DNA of 64,000 bases, taken from assembly GCA_024401095.1 (NCBI GenBank), contig JAKSLR010000004.1, positions 1-64,000 on the forward strand, written 5' to 3'. Source of the DNA: Bacteroidaceae bacterium. Its GTDB lineage: Bacteria > Bacteroidota > Bacteroidia > Bacteroidales > Bacteroidaceae. The notes beneath the pieces were generated by a model. That model ran no database searches. It saw nothing but the letters and a program-made list of their open reading frames with translations, and was not told the origin of the DNA. Below are positions 27,255 through 37,252 of this stretch, piece after piece. Position numbers and translations under genes: made by a program. Positions within the stretch are counted from its first letter, which is position 1. The number at the start of each line of letters is the position of its first letter.

Positions 27255-29210
27255 ATGAAAGAAACATCAAGACTAAAGCGTTTACTCTATACAACAAGTT
27301 ACCTAATTCTAGTTTTACTGACAGTTTTGATAATTTTGTCATTGACCAGATTTGGATTATTGCTTGTTGCACACAACTTAATGTTACCCAGCAACTTAAG
27401 CAACTACGCAGTACAGGCAAAAGCTTTCCTAATAGGTTTACAATTCGATTATGCCATATGTTGCTACGTTTCAGCACTTCCACTGTTGGTAACCATTATC
27501 TCTACATTCTTTGAAACATCCGGCAAAAGTGTCCTCAAGTTCTGTAAGAACTGGTTGCTGGGCTTATACAATATTGTCATAATTTTACAGATAGTAAACA
27601 TTCCTTATTTTCTCTATTTTTCCAAAAATTTAAACGCAAGCATTTGGACCTGGCTATCTGATTTCGATGTAGTGGCCGGAATGATTCTTGGCGAACCATT
27701 CTATTACCTCTTTTTAGCAATAATCATTATACTAGTCTTACTCTTCAGCTTAGTAACTATATCACTCTACAAATTCACTAGGAAAAGACTCTCTTCAATC
27801 TGTGGGAAAAGTAACAAAAAAGCATTATCAGGAACCATTCTTTCTGGATTATTGCTGTTAGCTCTTTGTTTTTTGGGCATTAGAGGGAAGGAAATCAAGC
27901 CTTTAAATGTAGGCTTTGCTTATTATTGTACAGACCCATTTTTAAACCAGCTAGGCGCAAATGCAACCTATAATCTTGCTTTTTCCACACGAGGCATACT
28001 AAACCCAAGTACGAAAGAGCTTCATCTTATGGATGATGGTGAAGCATTGTTGAAAGCACAATCTTTACTGAACAGAAAGACATTCATGAACTATACCTAT
28101 GAACCTGATACGCTCAAAAAAGAAAAGAAAAATGTGGTTCTTATACTCATGGAATCCATGACGACCGGATTAATGCAGACATTTGGGCAGAAAGAATGCC
28201 TTACACCATTCTTGGATAGTCTTTACCATGAAAGTCTGGCATTTAAGAACTGTTACAGTGCAGGATTACATACAAACAATGGAATATTCTCTACACTTAC
28301 ATCTGTACCAAGCCTAATGTATGGGAATCTAATGCGAAACGACGCAGAGCCTCCTTTATATCAAAGTCTCCCTTCAGCCCTAAAACAACATGGATACAAG
28401 ACAATGTTCTTCATTACTCATGAAAGTCATTTTGATAATCTAAATACTTTTCTCTACAATCATAGCATTGATGAATTATACGAAGAAAAAGATTATCCTG
28501 AAGATGAGCGTTTAACCCGGTTTGGTCCACCTGATGAAACTTTGTTCCGCCTTGGGCTAGAAAAAATGGATAAAACCAAGGAGCCTTTCATGACAACCTT
28601 ATTGACCATTACAAACCATCCACCTTTCAAATTCCCTGATACATTCAAGGGAAAAGCAAAGACACAGGAATTGAGAGCCGTGGAATATGCAGATTACTGC
28701 CTGCAAAACTTCTTCAAAGAGGCAGAAAAGAAAGCATGGTACAAGAATACCATCTTTGTATTGGTAGCCGATCACGGGAAAAGCTTAGGGTATTCAGAAT
28801 GTGAAATCCCAGCAGATTTCAACCATATTCCTCTACTCTTCTTCCAACCAGAAAAAGAAGGAAAAGAAATAGAGGGATGGGCTCTACAAATAGACATACA
28901 ACCTACATTACTCCATCTTCTAGGACTGGAAGCAGAGCAAAACAACTTTGGCATTGATCTACTCAAAGAAGAAAGACCTTATGCCTTCTACAGTGCTGAT
29001 GACAAAATAGCAATTCGAGACGACAAACACCTGCTTATTTATGAGCCTGGTACAAAAAAAGAATTTTTATATCATGTCACAGATACAAAGAATCTGAAAA
29101 GAGCAGAACCTGATGTCACATTTGCAAAGATGCGAGATTACCTTTTCAGTATGTTCCAAACAGCACAGATAGCAGTAAAAAAGGGAGGAACTGCAACAAC
29201 TCAATACTAA
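27255..29210 (+). CDS. LtaS/OpgB-like membrane phosphoglycerol-transferase (sulfatase fold)
   Basis: A 651-aa inner-membrane protein with five hydrophobic segments in the first 210 residues and an extracytoplasmic alkaline-phosphatase/sulfatase-fold domain from about 290. Visible motifs are NVVLILMESM (metal ligand Glu), the nucleophile-region LHTNNGIFSTLTS, ADHGKSLG and FNHIPLLFF. Family members move phosphoglycerol or phosphoethanolamine groups onto lipids, teichoic acid or periplasmic glucans. In a Gram-negative organism the acceptor is more likely a glycan or lipid A-like molecule than lipoteichoic acid. It is a single gene ending in a terminator shared with the convergent ATP synthase operon. 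Confidence 0.85.
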   Translation: MKETSRLKRLLYTTSYLILVLLTVLIILSLTRFGLLLVAHNLMLPSNLSNYAVQAKAFLIGLQFDYAICCYVSALPLLVTIISTFFETSGKSVLKFCKNWLLGLYNIVIILQIVNIPYFLYFSKNLNASIWTWLSDFDVVAGMILGEPFYYLFLAIIIILVLLFSLVTISLYKFTRKRLSSICGKSNKKALSGTILSGLLLLALCFLGIRGKEIKPLNVGFAYYCTDPFLNQLGANATYNLAFSTRGILNPSTKELHLMDDGEALLKAQSLLNRKTFMNYTYEPDTLKKEKKNVVLILMESMTTGLMQTFGQKECLTPFLDSLYHESLAFKNCYSAGLHTNNGIFSTLTSVPSLMYGNLMRNDAEPPLYQSLPSALKQHGYKTMFFITHESHFDNLNTFLYNHSIDELYEEKDYPEDERLTRFGPPDETLFRLGLEKMDKTKEPFMTTLLTITNHPPFKFPDTFKGKAKTQELRAVEYADYCLQNFFKEAEKKAWYKNTIFVLVADHGKSLGYSECEIPADFNHIPLLFFQPEKEGKEIEGWALQIDIQPTLLHLLGLEAEQNNFGIDLLKEERPYAFYSADDKIAIRDDKHLLIYEPGTKKEFLYHVTDTKNLKRAEPDVTFAKMRDYLFSMFQTAQIAVKKGGTATTQY

Positions 29211-29211
29211 A

Positions 29212-29256
29212 AAAAACGTAGCCTATTCCATACTAGGAAAGGCTACGTTATATTTT
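29212..29256. terminator. Shared terminator between LtaS-like gene and atpG
   Basis: AACGTAGCC (29215-29223) pairs with GGCTACGTT (29241-29249); A/T runs flank both sides (AAAAAAA on the left, TATATTTTTT on the right), so it can act in both directions between these convergent genes. Confidence 0.85.
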
Positions 29257-29266
29257 TTATGAAAAA

Positions 29267-30142
29267 TCAGTTCATTGAACCACCTACAATATCTAACAAT
29301 TCTGCTGTGATTGCACTCTGGCGGCCCTTATTGTATTGAATACGAAGTTCATCCAAAAGCTCGTTGGCATTATCAGTTGCAGTTTGCATGGCAACAGTAC
29401 GTGCAGCATGTTCCGCAGCTTGTGCATCAAGCATGATGGTATAAATCTTCATGCATAATGCATCAGGGATAAGTACATTAAGGACCTCTTCTGGAGTAGG
29501 TTCAACAATGTAACCTGCAGCAGCGGGTCCCTCTTCTATTCCGTCTACTTGAAGCTGTACAGGCAGAAACACTTCACGCATAGGAATCTGTGTAGCGGTA
29601 CTCTTGAAGTGCATGTACACCAGTTCTACCTTGTCAATTCTACCACTCAGATAATCGTGCATCAATCGGTTTGCAAGTTCCTGAGCTGTAGAAAATTTAG
29701 GATTGTCACCTTTCAAGACATAGTCCTTGATGTGGTTGAAACCTTTCAGCTTGTTCATGCTCTGGTCCAGCTTACGACCAATAACATAGAGGTCAATTGC
29801 ATCGGCAGGTAAAGTAGCTCCATATTCTTTCAGAAGGGCTGTTGTATTACGCAACACATTACTGTTGTAACCGCCGCACAAGCTACTGTTGGAAGCAATA
29901 GCTACCACTGCTATGCGACCTGTATTTGCATGAGGCTGGCAAAGTGGAGTGGTAACACGGGTTTCACCACTTAGCATACTTACCATGATCTTATGCAACT
30001 GACGGTCATATGGAAGCATGCTCTCAATGGCATTCTGAGCCTTATGCAGCTTGGCAGATGCCACCATCTTCATGGCAGAGGTAATCTTGAGAGTTCCCTC
30101 TACAGAGCCAATGCGTCCTTTAATTTCCTTTAATGAAGCCAT
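29267..30142 (-). CDS. atpG: F1Fo ATP synthase subunit gamma
   Basis: Central rotor shaft of F1, 291 aa. The N-terminal helix begins MASLKEIKGRIGSVEGTLKITSAMKMVA and the C-terminal helix carries MQTATDNANELLDELRIQYNKGRQSAIT, both typical, with only loop differences in between. Last gene of the ATP synthase operon, 10 nt after atpA, with the shared terminator just behind it. Confidence 0.97.
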   Translation of the reverse strand: MASLKEIKGRIGSVEGTLKITSAMKMVASAKLHKAQNAIESMLPYDRQLHKIMVSMLSGETRVTTPLCQPHANTGRIAVVAIASNSSLCGGYNSNVLRNTTALLKEYGATLPADAIDLYVIGRKLDQSMNKLKGFNHIKDYVLKGDNPKFSTAQELANRLMHDYLSGRIDKVELVYMHFKSTATQIPMREVFLPVQLQVDGIEEGPAAAGYIVEPTPEEVLNVLIPDALCMKIYTIMLDAQAAEHAARTVAMQTATDNANELLDELRIQYNKGRQSAITAELLDIVGGSMN

Positions 30143-30152
30143 ATCCTAAGGA

Positions 30153-31733
30153 TTATGCAAGTTCAATACTCACGTTCTTTGCCAATTCTTCAATAGCCTG
30201 AGTGATGGTCTCGTTAATCTTTCCAGCAGCTAAAGGTGCAATTACATCTTCTTGGTGACGCGCACGTAACTGCTGCAAGAATTTTTCCTGAAAAACAGGG
30301 ACCTGGTCAACTTCAATCTTGTTCATAAGCCCCTTGGTACCACAGTACAAGATGGCAATCTGTTCACCTACTGGCATAGGGCTGTACTGAGGCTGAACTA
30401 ACAGCTTGTTATTCTTACGTCCACGATCAATAGCCATGGCAGTTACAGCATCCATATCACTTGAGAACTTAGAGAATGCCTCAAGCTCACGGTACTGTGC
30501 CTGGTCTATCTTCAGAGTACCTGCTACCTTCTTCATAGATTTAACCTGTGCAGAACCACCCACACGAGAAACAGAAATACCAACATTGATAGCTGGGCGG
30601 AAACCCTGATTGAAGAGGTCGGTTTCCAAGAAGATCTGACCGTCGGTGATAGAAATCACGTTTGTAGGAATATAGGCTGACACATCACCTGCTTGTGTCT
30701 CAATGATAGGAAGTGCAGTGAGTGAACCACCACCCTTCACACGACCCTTGAGGCACTCTGGCAAGTCATTCATCTGCTCTGCTACCTCTTGCTGCGAAAT
30801 AATACGTGCTGCACGCTCCAGCAGACGGCTATGCAAATAGAACACATCGCCCGGATAAGCCTCACGTCCAGAAGGACGACGCAGAATCAGAGATACTTCA
30901 CGGTATGCTACAGCCTGTTTTGACAAATCATCGTACACCACCAGAGCATGACGACCTGTATCACGCAAGAATTCGCCGATAGCAGCTCCTGCAAATGGAG
31001 CAAAATACTGCAATGCAGCAGGATCAGCAGCGGTAGCTGTTACCACACAGGTATATGGCATAGCGCCCTTCTCACGCAAGGTCTGCACAATACTAGCCAC
31101 AGTAGAACCCTTTTGACCAATAGCTACATAAATACAGTAAACAGGGTTTCCTGCTTCATAATTTGCTTTCTGGTTTATGATAGTATCAATGGCAATTGCC
31201 GTCTTTCCTGTTTGACGGTCTCCAATAATCAACTCACGTTGTCCACGGCCAATAGGAATCATGGCATCGACTGCTTTTAAACCTGTCTGCAGTGGCTCTT
31301 TCACTGGCTGACGGAAAACCACACCCGGAGCCTTGCGCTCCAACGGCATCTCGAACTTTTCTCCGCCAATCTGGCCCATGCCATCAAGTGGTTCTCCAAG
31401 TGGGTTGATTACGCGACCAAACATCTCTTCAGAGACCTGAATAGATGCAATACGTCCAGTACGTTTTACCACCATGCCCTCGGTGACATTCTCGCTGTTG
31501 CCCAGAAGAACGGCACCTACGTTGTCTTCCTCCAGGTTCATGACGATAGCCATGACGCCATTTTCGAATTCCAGCAGTTCACTTGCTTCAGCATTGCGTA
31601 GACCATAGATTCGGGCCACACCATCACCGATGGTCAGTACGCGACCAATCTCTTCAAATTTGGCATGCGTATCAATGTCACGCAATTGGGCAAGCAACAC
31701 TTCAGAAACTTCGCTAGCTTTTATGTTGTTCAT
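30153..31733 (-). CDS. atpA: F1Fo ATP synthase subunit alpha
   Basis: Non-catalytic nucleotide-binding subunit of F1, 526 aa, slightly longer than the E. coli protein. Walker A is GDRQTGKT near residue 169 and the signature [17 protein letters not shown] lies near 380. It is 11 nt downstream of atpH and 10 nt upstream of atpG in the operon. Confidence 0.98.
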   Translation of the reverse strand: MNNIKASEVSEVLLAQLRDIDTHAKFEEIGRVLTIGDGVARIYGLRNAEASELLEFENGVMAIVMNLEEDNVGAVLLGNSENVTEGMVVKRTGRIASIQVSEEMFGRVINPLGEPLDGMGQIGGEKFEMPLERKAPGVVFRQPVKEPLQTGLKAVDAMIPIGRGQRELIIGDRQTGKTAIAIDTIINQKANYEAGNPVYCIYVAIGQKGSTVASIVQTLREKGAMPYTCVVTATAADPAALQYFAPFAGAAIGEFLRDTGRHALVVYDDLSKQAVAYREVSLILRRPSGREAYPGDVFYLHSRLLERAARIISQQEVAEQMNDLPECLKGRVKGGGSLTALPIIETQAGDVSAYIPTNVISITDGQIFLETDLFNQGFRPAINVGISVSRVGGSAQVKSMKKVAGTLKIDQAQYRELEAFSKFSSDMDAVTAMAIDRGRKNNKLLVQPQYSPMPVGEQIAILYCGTKGLMNKIEVDQVPVFQEKFLQQLRARHQEDVIAPLAAGKINETITQAIEELAKNVSIELA

Positions 31734-31744
31734 GTTACTTCGTT

Positions 31745-32305
31745 TTAAACTATTCGTTTGTTCTTCTCGATAAATTGCTTTTTGATCTGCTCAAATTGAG
31801 TAGCTACAGAAGCATCTAATCTCAAATCGTCAATCTCAAAGATGAAACCGCCCAATATGTCGGGATTCACCTGCTTGTCCAGAATCACATCGGTAGAGTT
31901 TGCAGTCTGTTCCTCCATCCATTGTTCTAGACGATCAGCTTCCTTGTCATCGACAGGCACTGCCGTAATGAGTCGTCCGATACTTATATGCTTCAACTCA
32001 CGGTAGAGTGAAACATAACTATGGGTTATAAAAATCAATAAAGACTCGCGATGATGAGCGACAACCAACTCGGCAAACTTCTGGAAAACTGGACTTACCG
32101 CAGTAGATGCTGCCTGACAGATGACCTTAATCCTATCCTGCGAAGACAAGAGTGGGTTTCCCAGCGCATCGGACACCTCGTGAATATGCTTCCAGGAATG
32201 AGCGAACATAAGAACCTCATCATAAACTTGATCCTCTGTATGATTTTCCTGAGCGAACTTCAAAAGAGCCTTAGCGTAACGTTTGGCAATAACTCCGATA
32301 TCCAT
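31745..32305 (-). CDS. atpH: F1Fo ATP synthase subunit delta (OSCP)
   Basis: Peripheral-stalk subunit joining the b dimer to the top of F1, 186 aa. The N-terminal [13 protein letters not shown] and the C-terminal [17 protein letters not shown] motif are diagnostic. Spacing to atpF is 10 nt. Confidence 0.95.
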   Translation of the reverse strand: MDIGVIAKRYAKALLKFAQENHTEDQVYDEVLMFAHSWKHIHEVSDALGNPLLSSQDRIKVICQAASTAVSPVFQKFAELVVAHHRESLLIFITHSYVSLYRELKHISIGRLITAVPVDDKEADRLEQWMEEQTANSTDVILDKQVNPDILGGFIFEIDDLRLDASVATQFEQIKKQFIEKNKRIV

Positions 32306-32315
32306 GATTTAGCAG

Positions 32316-32816
32316 TTATTTGTTGTCAACGATAATCTCATCCAACATACGGTCTACCATAGCCATCTGATCCTTGTCGGTTTTCAGGTTCTGACGAAGT
32401 ACCTTCTCGGCTATCTCCACGGAAAGTAATCCAACCTGACGGCGGATATCTCGAATAGCAGATTCTTTCTCCTTTTCAATCTGCTCCTTGGCTTCCTTTA
32501 GGAGTTTCTGCCCTTCTGTGGTAGCTTCAGTCTTAGCCTTCTCGACAATTTGGTTGCGCATTTCCATAGCTTCAGCCAAAATCTTGGACTGTTGCTCCTG
32601 GGCCTGCTTCAACATCAGGGCTGTTTCCTCCTGGACTTTAGCCAATTTTTCGTTGGCCTCTCTTGCACTCTGAAGGCTTTCATCGATATACAGCTTACGG
32701 GAGTCTATCATCTGAGTGATAACAGGCCACCCCCACTTAGCAAGTACGAAGAATACCACACCAAAGGCGAGGAGCATCCAGAAAATAAGTCCACTGTCGG
32801 GAGTTAATAAAAACAT
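32316..32816 (-). CDS. atpF: F1Fo ATP synthase subunit b
   Basis: Membrane anchor and coiled-coil peripheral stalk, 166 aa. One N-terminal membrane segment (about 8-27) is followed by a long charged helix rich in Glu, Lys and Ala that runs to residue 140. Only one b gene is present, so the stalk is a homodimer. It lies 7 nt after atpE. Confidence 0.95.
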   Translation of the reverse strand: MFLLTPDSGLIFWMLLAFGVVFFVLAKWGWPVITQMIDSRKLYIDESLQSAREANEKLAKVQEETALMLKQAQEQQSKILAEAMEMRNQIVEKAKTEATTEGQKLLKEAKEQIEKEKESAIRDIRRQVGLLSVEIAEKVLRQNLKTDKDQMAMVDRMLDEIIVDNK

Positions 32817-32823
32817 AGACGAA

Positions 32824-33069
32824 TTACATCAAGATTCCTAACAGACAACCTACAACACCAATCAAGCAGACACCTTCTACCAATGCAGCGATAATGATCA
32901 TTGGAGTCTGGATCTTGCTGATTGCTTCTGGCTGACGAGCCATTGCATCCATAGCTGATGCGCCAATCTTACCAATACCTAAACCTGCGCCTAAAGCTAC
33001 CAAGCCAGCGCCAATAGCTGCACCAAATGCGGTGGTCAAAACTGCTTCTAATAAAATAGTTGCTAACAT
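32824..33069 (-). CDS. atpE: F1Fo ATP synthase subunit c
   Basis: Proteolipid forming the rotor ring, 81 aa, with two membrane helices joined by the polar loop ARQPEA. The ion-binding carboxylate is E65 in ALVEGVCLI. Sodium-type rings carry Gln at position 32 and Ser-Thr after the glutamate; here the equivalents are I32 and G66-V67, so proton coupling is predicted. The 37-nt gap upstream of it is the largest inside the Fo genes. Confidence 0.96.
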   Translation of the reverse strand: MLATILLEAVLTTAFGAAIGAGLVALGAGLGIGKIGASAMDAMARQPEAISKIQTPMIIIAALVEGVCLIGVVGCLLGILM

Positions 33070-33106
33070 AGTTTTAATTATTTATTTGTTATTATTTCTT
33101 TATTAT

Positions 33107-34168
33107 TTATTCATGATGATGCTGTGGTATACTCATTCCTATGAACACGGCTGAAAGCATGGTAAATACATAAGCCTGAATAAAGGCAACCAACAATTCC
33201 AGACAATCCAAAAAAATACAGAAAAACACAGTAAGAGGAGTCATTGCGCTTCCTAGCACAGAGCTGATAGAAAACGTAATGAAGATTACGCTAATCAGTG
33301 CCAGCAATGCGGCATGACCAGCCATGATATTGGCAAAAAGACGAATCATTAGAGCTATAGGCTTTGTGAAGACTCCAAGGAATTCCACAATAGCCATGAC
33401 TGGCTTCATCCACCAAGGCACATCGGCCCAGAAAATCTCCTTCCAATATTCACCATTAGCAAATAGGTTTACCATGAGAAAGGTAAAACATGCAAGCACT
33501 AGAGTAACCGCTATGTTACCTGTGATATTGGCAGAACCTGGTATCAAGCCAATGAGATTATTGAAGAAGATGAAAAAGAAAGCACATAACAAATAGCCAG
33601 CATAACGATGCACATGTACGGGTATATTTGCCTTAATAATGTCATTATAGACCATGGAAATCATCATCTCCATAAGGCCCACAATTCCCTTTGGTGCCTC
33701 GGAAGAAACGTCTTTATTCTTATACCAACGCGCACACCAGAGAATAAGAGCAATCAGTAATAAACAGTTGATCCACAACGCTACAGCATTCTTTGTTAAA
33801 GAGATATCTAAAGGTCTAACCTCTTTCCCGCTATCGTCTTTCTCAACTACTTTACCACTATAATCGCCTTCTTCAGCAATGTAGAATCCTTGATATTCCT
33901 CACCTTCTTCCACCATTTTGGAGCTAAACAAGAACCATTCACCGCGTACCTGTGAGTACACAATGATAGGTAAAGGAATAGCCACAGGAGTATCTCCAAT
34001 GTCGGTGAAGTGCCATTCGTATGAATCACCAATATGGCCGAAGATCATCTCAGAGGCATTGAATTCTTTTTTCTCTCCTGCACGTGCTTGTATAGGAAGA
34101 AAAAAACAGAACATCAGCACCCAACCCAAGAACAGTCTTAAGGTCTTATCAGATTTCATGTTTCTCAT
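33107..34168 (-). CDS. atpB: F1Fo ATP synthase subunit a with a long exported N-terminal extension
   Basis: Stator subunit with the proton half-channels. The 353-aa product is about 80 residues longer than E. coli AtpB. It begins with a signal-peptide-like helix (ending PIQARA) and a 100-residue hydrophilic part before the first Fo helix near 130. The essential arginine lies in IALMIRLFANIMAGH near 275. The extra domain should sit in the periplasm near the ring; it is known in Bacteroidetes, with no function I can name. Start could be 34168 or the in-frame ATG at 34159. Confidence 0.94.
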   Translation of the reverse strand: MRNMKSDKTLRLFLGWVLMFCFFLPIQARAGEKKEFNASEMIFGHIGDSYEWHFTDIGDTPVAIPLPIIVYSQVRGEWFLFSSKMVEEGEEYQGFYIAEEGDYSGKVVEKDDSGKEVRPLDISLTKNAVALWINCLLLIALILWCARWYKNKDVSSEAPKGIVGLMEMMISMVYNDIIKANIPVHVHRYAGYLLCAFFFIFFNNLIGLIPGSANITGNIAVTLVLACFTFLMVNLFANGEYWKEIFWADVPWWMKPVMAIVEFLGVFTKPIALMIRLFANIMAGHAALLALISVIFITFSISSVLGSAMTPLTVFFCIFLDCLELLVAFIQAYVFTMLSAVFIGMSIPQHHHE

Positions 34169-34171
34169 TCA

Positions 34172-34450
34172 TTAATTATTCTTTTTCCCACTGAGTAGGA
34201 AGTATGTTGTTTCATAAAGGATACTCACCAAAAGGATTCCCAACATAGTGAGGGCAAATTGCACGATGTCTTCCTGAGTAAACAACTTTACAAGAATCAC
34301 AATACCTGCTGCAAACAACAGTTTTAGCACCTTGCTTCCTAAAATTACCCAAGTGGTCATCTCTGCAGACTCTTTCTTCACCCACATATATAATAAGGTA
34401 AGCCCTATTTCATAGAGGACGAAAAAGAGGATAGTCAGAGATGTACACAT
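34172..34450 (-). CDS. AtpI-like small membrane protein of the ATP synthase operon
   Basis: A 92-aa protein with about four hydrophobic segments, between atpC and atpB. AtpI proteins in this position help assemble the c-ring or supply magnesium in other bacteria. Sequence similarity to E. coli AtpI is not obvious by eye, so the call is made on topology and place. Its start overlaps the end of atpC by 16 nt, indicating translational coupling. Confidence 0.7.
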   Translation of the reverse strand: MCTSLTILFFVLYEIGLTLLYMWVKKESAEMTTWVILGSKVLKLLFAAGIVILVKLFTQEDIVQFALTMLGILLVSILYETTYFLLSGKKNN

Positions 34451-34671
34451 ACAGAAATCACATTGTTGTGCACTTCCACATAACCCGACTGCACAGGCTG
34501 ATTGAATTCTTCTCCATTCACCCTGTAGCGTATTTCACCAGTCACAAGCGTAGAAATAATAGCATCATGATCTTTCAGAACCTGGAACCGACCACGCCCA
34601 CCTGGAAATTCTGCCATTTCTACTTCTCCGTCGAAAACGGTTTTTTCAGGACTGTATATAATGAGTTTCAT
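34435..34671 (-). CDS. atpC: F1Fo ATP synthase subunit epsilon, short form
   Basis: A 78-aa protein made only of the N-terminal beta-sandwich (FPGGRGRFQVLKDHDAIISTL). The two C-terminal helices that inhibit ATP hydrolysis in the usual 130-140-aa subunit are missing, and the following sequence codes for the AtpI-like protein in another frame. The complex should therefore lack epsilon-type autoinhibition. It starts 3 nt after the atpD stop. Confidence 0.93.
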   Translation of the reverse strand: MKLIIYSPEKTVFDGEVEMAEFPGGRGRFQVLKDHDAIISTLVTGEIRYRVNGEEFNQPVQSGYVEVHNNVISVCVHL

Positions 34672-34674
34672 GGT

Positions 34675-36225
<1,551 letters not shown>

Positions 36226-36232
36226 TCACTTT

Positions 36233-37210
36233 TTAGATTGAGAGTTCATCCAATACACGGATCAATCCCTTGTCGATAGGTTTTTCTTTTTTGATTGCAT
36301 CAACGAATGGGACATATACTACCTCATCATTTCGAATACCAATCATTACGTTGCGTTGACCATCAAGAATGGCGTCAATAGCACCTGCACCTAAACGGCT
36401 TGAAAGAATTCTGTCTCGAGCTGATGGAGAACCTCCACGTTGCAAGTGACCCAAGATTGAAACACGTACATCGTACTGAGGATACTCTTTCTTTACGCGC
36501 TCTGCATAGTACATAGCTCCACACTTCTTACTCTCACTGACAATAACAATTGAAGAGTTCTTACTTTTGCGGATACCACGTCCAATAAAATGCTCCAACT
36601 GGTCTGCATTGGTTGCATCTTCAGGAATGATAGCAGCTTCGGCACCAGATGCCAAAGCACTATTCTGAGCTAAGAAACCAGCATCACGACCCATTACCTC
36701 TACCAAGAAGATACGTTCATGAGAATTTGCAGTATCGCGAATCTTATCCACACATTGAACGATTGTATTCAAGGTTGTATCATAACCGATAGTCAAGTCA
36801 GTACCATAAAGGTCATTATCAATGGTACCAGGAAGGCCGATACATGGTACATCGAACTCTTCTGCAAAAATACGTGCACCTGTTAAAGAACCATTACCGC
36901 CAATAACAATCAAAGCATCAATTTCATGCTTTTTCATGTTTTCGTAAGCCTGCTTTCTTCCTTCTGGAGTAGTAAAGCCCTTAGAGCGGGCAGACTTCAG
37001 AATAGTACCACCACGCTGGATAATGTTACTTACGTTCTCTGAGGTGAACTCCTTGATTTCATCATTAATCAAGCCATCGTATCCACGATAGATACCCCAT
37101 ACTTTAAAACCTTGGCAAAGCGCGCTACGAGTAATGGCACGGATTGCAGCATTCATACCAGGAGAGTCACCACCAGAGGTGAGAATTCCTACACTTTTTA
37201 CTCTTGCCAT
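36233..37210 (-). CDS. pfkA: ATP-type 6-phosphofructokinase
   Basis: Phosphorylates fructose-6-phosphate in glycolysis; 325 aa, group I length. [17 protein letters not shown] binds nucleotide; the catalytic PGTIDND (D131) and the substrate motif MGRDAG are intact. Gly107 in GGNGS marks the ATP rather than pyrophosphate type. The residue before it is Asn106, where E. coli has the magnesium-binding Asp103, which is unusual. It lies between nhaD and atpD on the same strand and may be cotranscribed with the ATP synthase genes. Confidence 0.94.
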   Translation of the reverse strand: MARVKSVGILTSGGDSPGMNAAIRAITRSALCQGFKVWGIYRGYDGLINDEIKEFTSENVSNIIQRGGTILKSARSKGFTTPEGRKQAYENMKKHEIDALIVIGGNGSLTGARIFAEEFDVPCIGLPGTIDNDLYGTDLTIGYDTTLNTIVQCVDKIRDTANSHERIFLVEVMGRDAGFLAQNSALASGAEAAIIPEDATNADQLEHFIGRGIRKSKNSSIVIVSESKKCGAMYYAERVKKEYPQYDVRVSILGHLQRGGSPSARDRILSSRLGAGAIDAILDGQRNVMIGIRNDEVVYVPFVDAIKKEKPIDKGLIRVLDELSI

Positions 37211-37252
37211 AATTTTTTATATTTTAATTAAAATCGTTATTTCTATTTTTTA

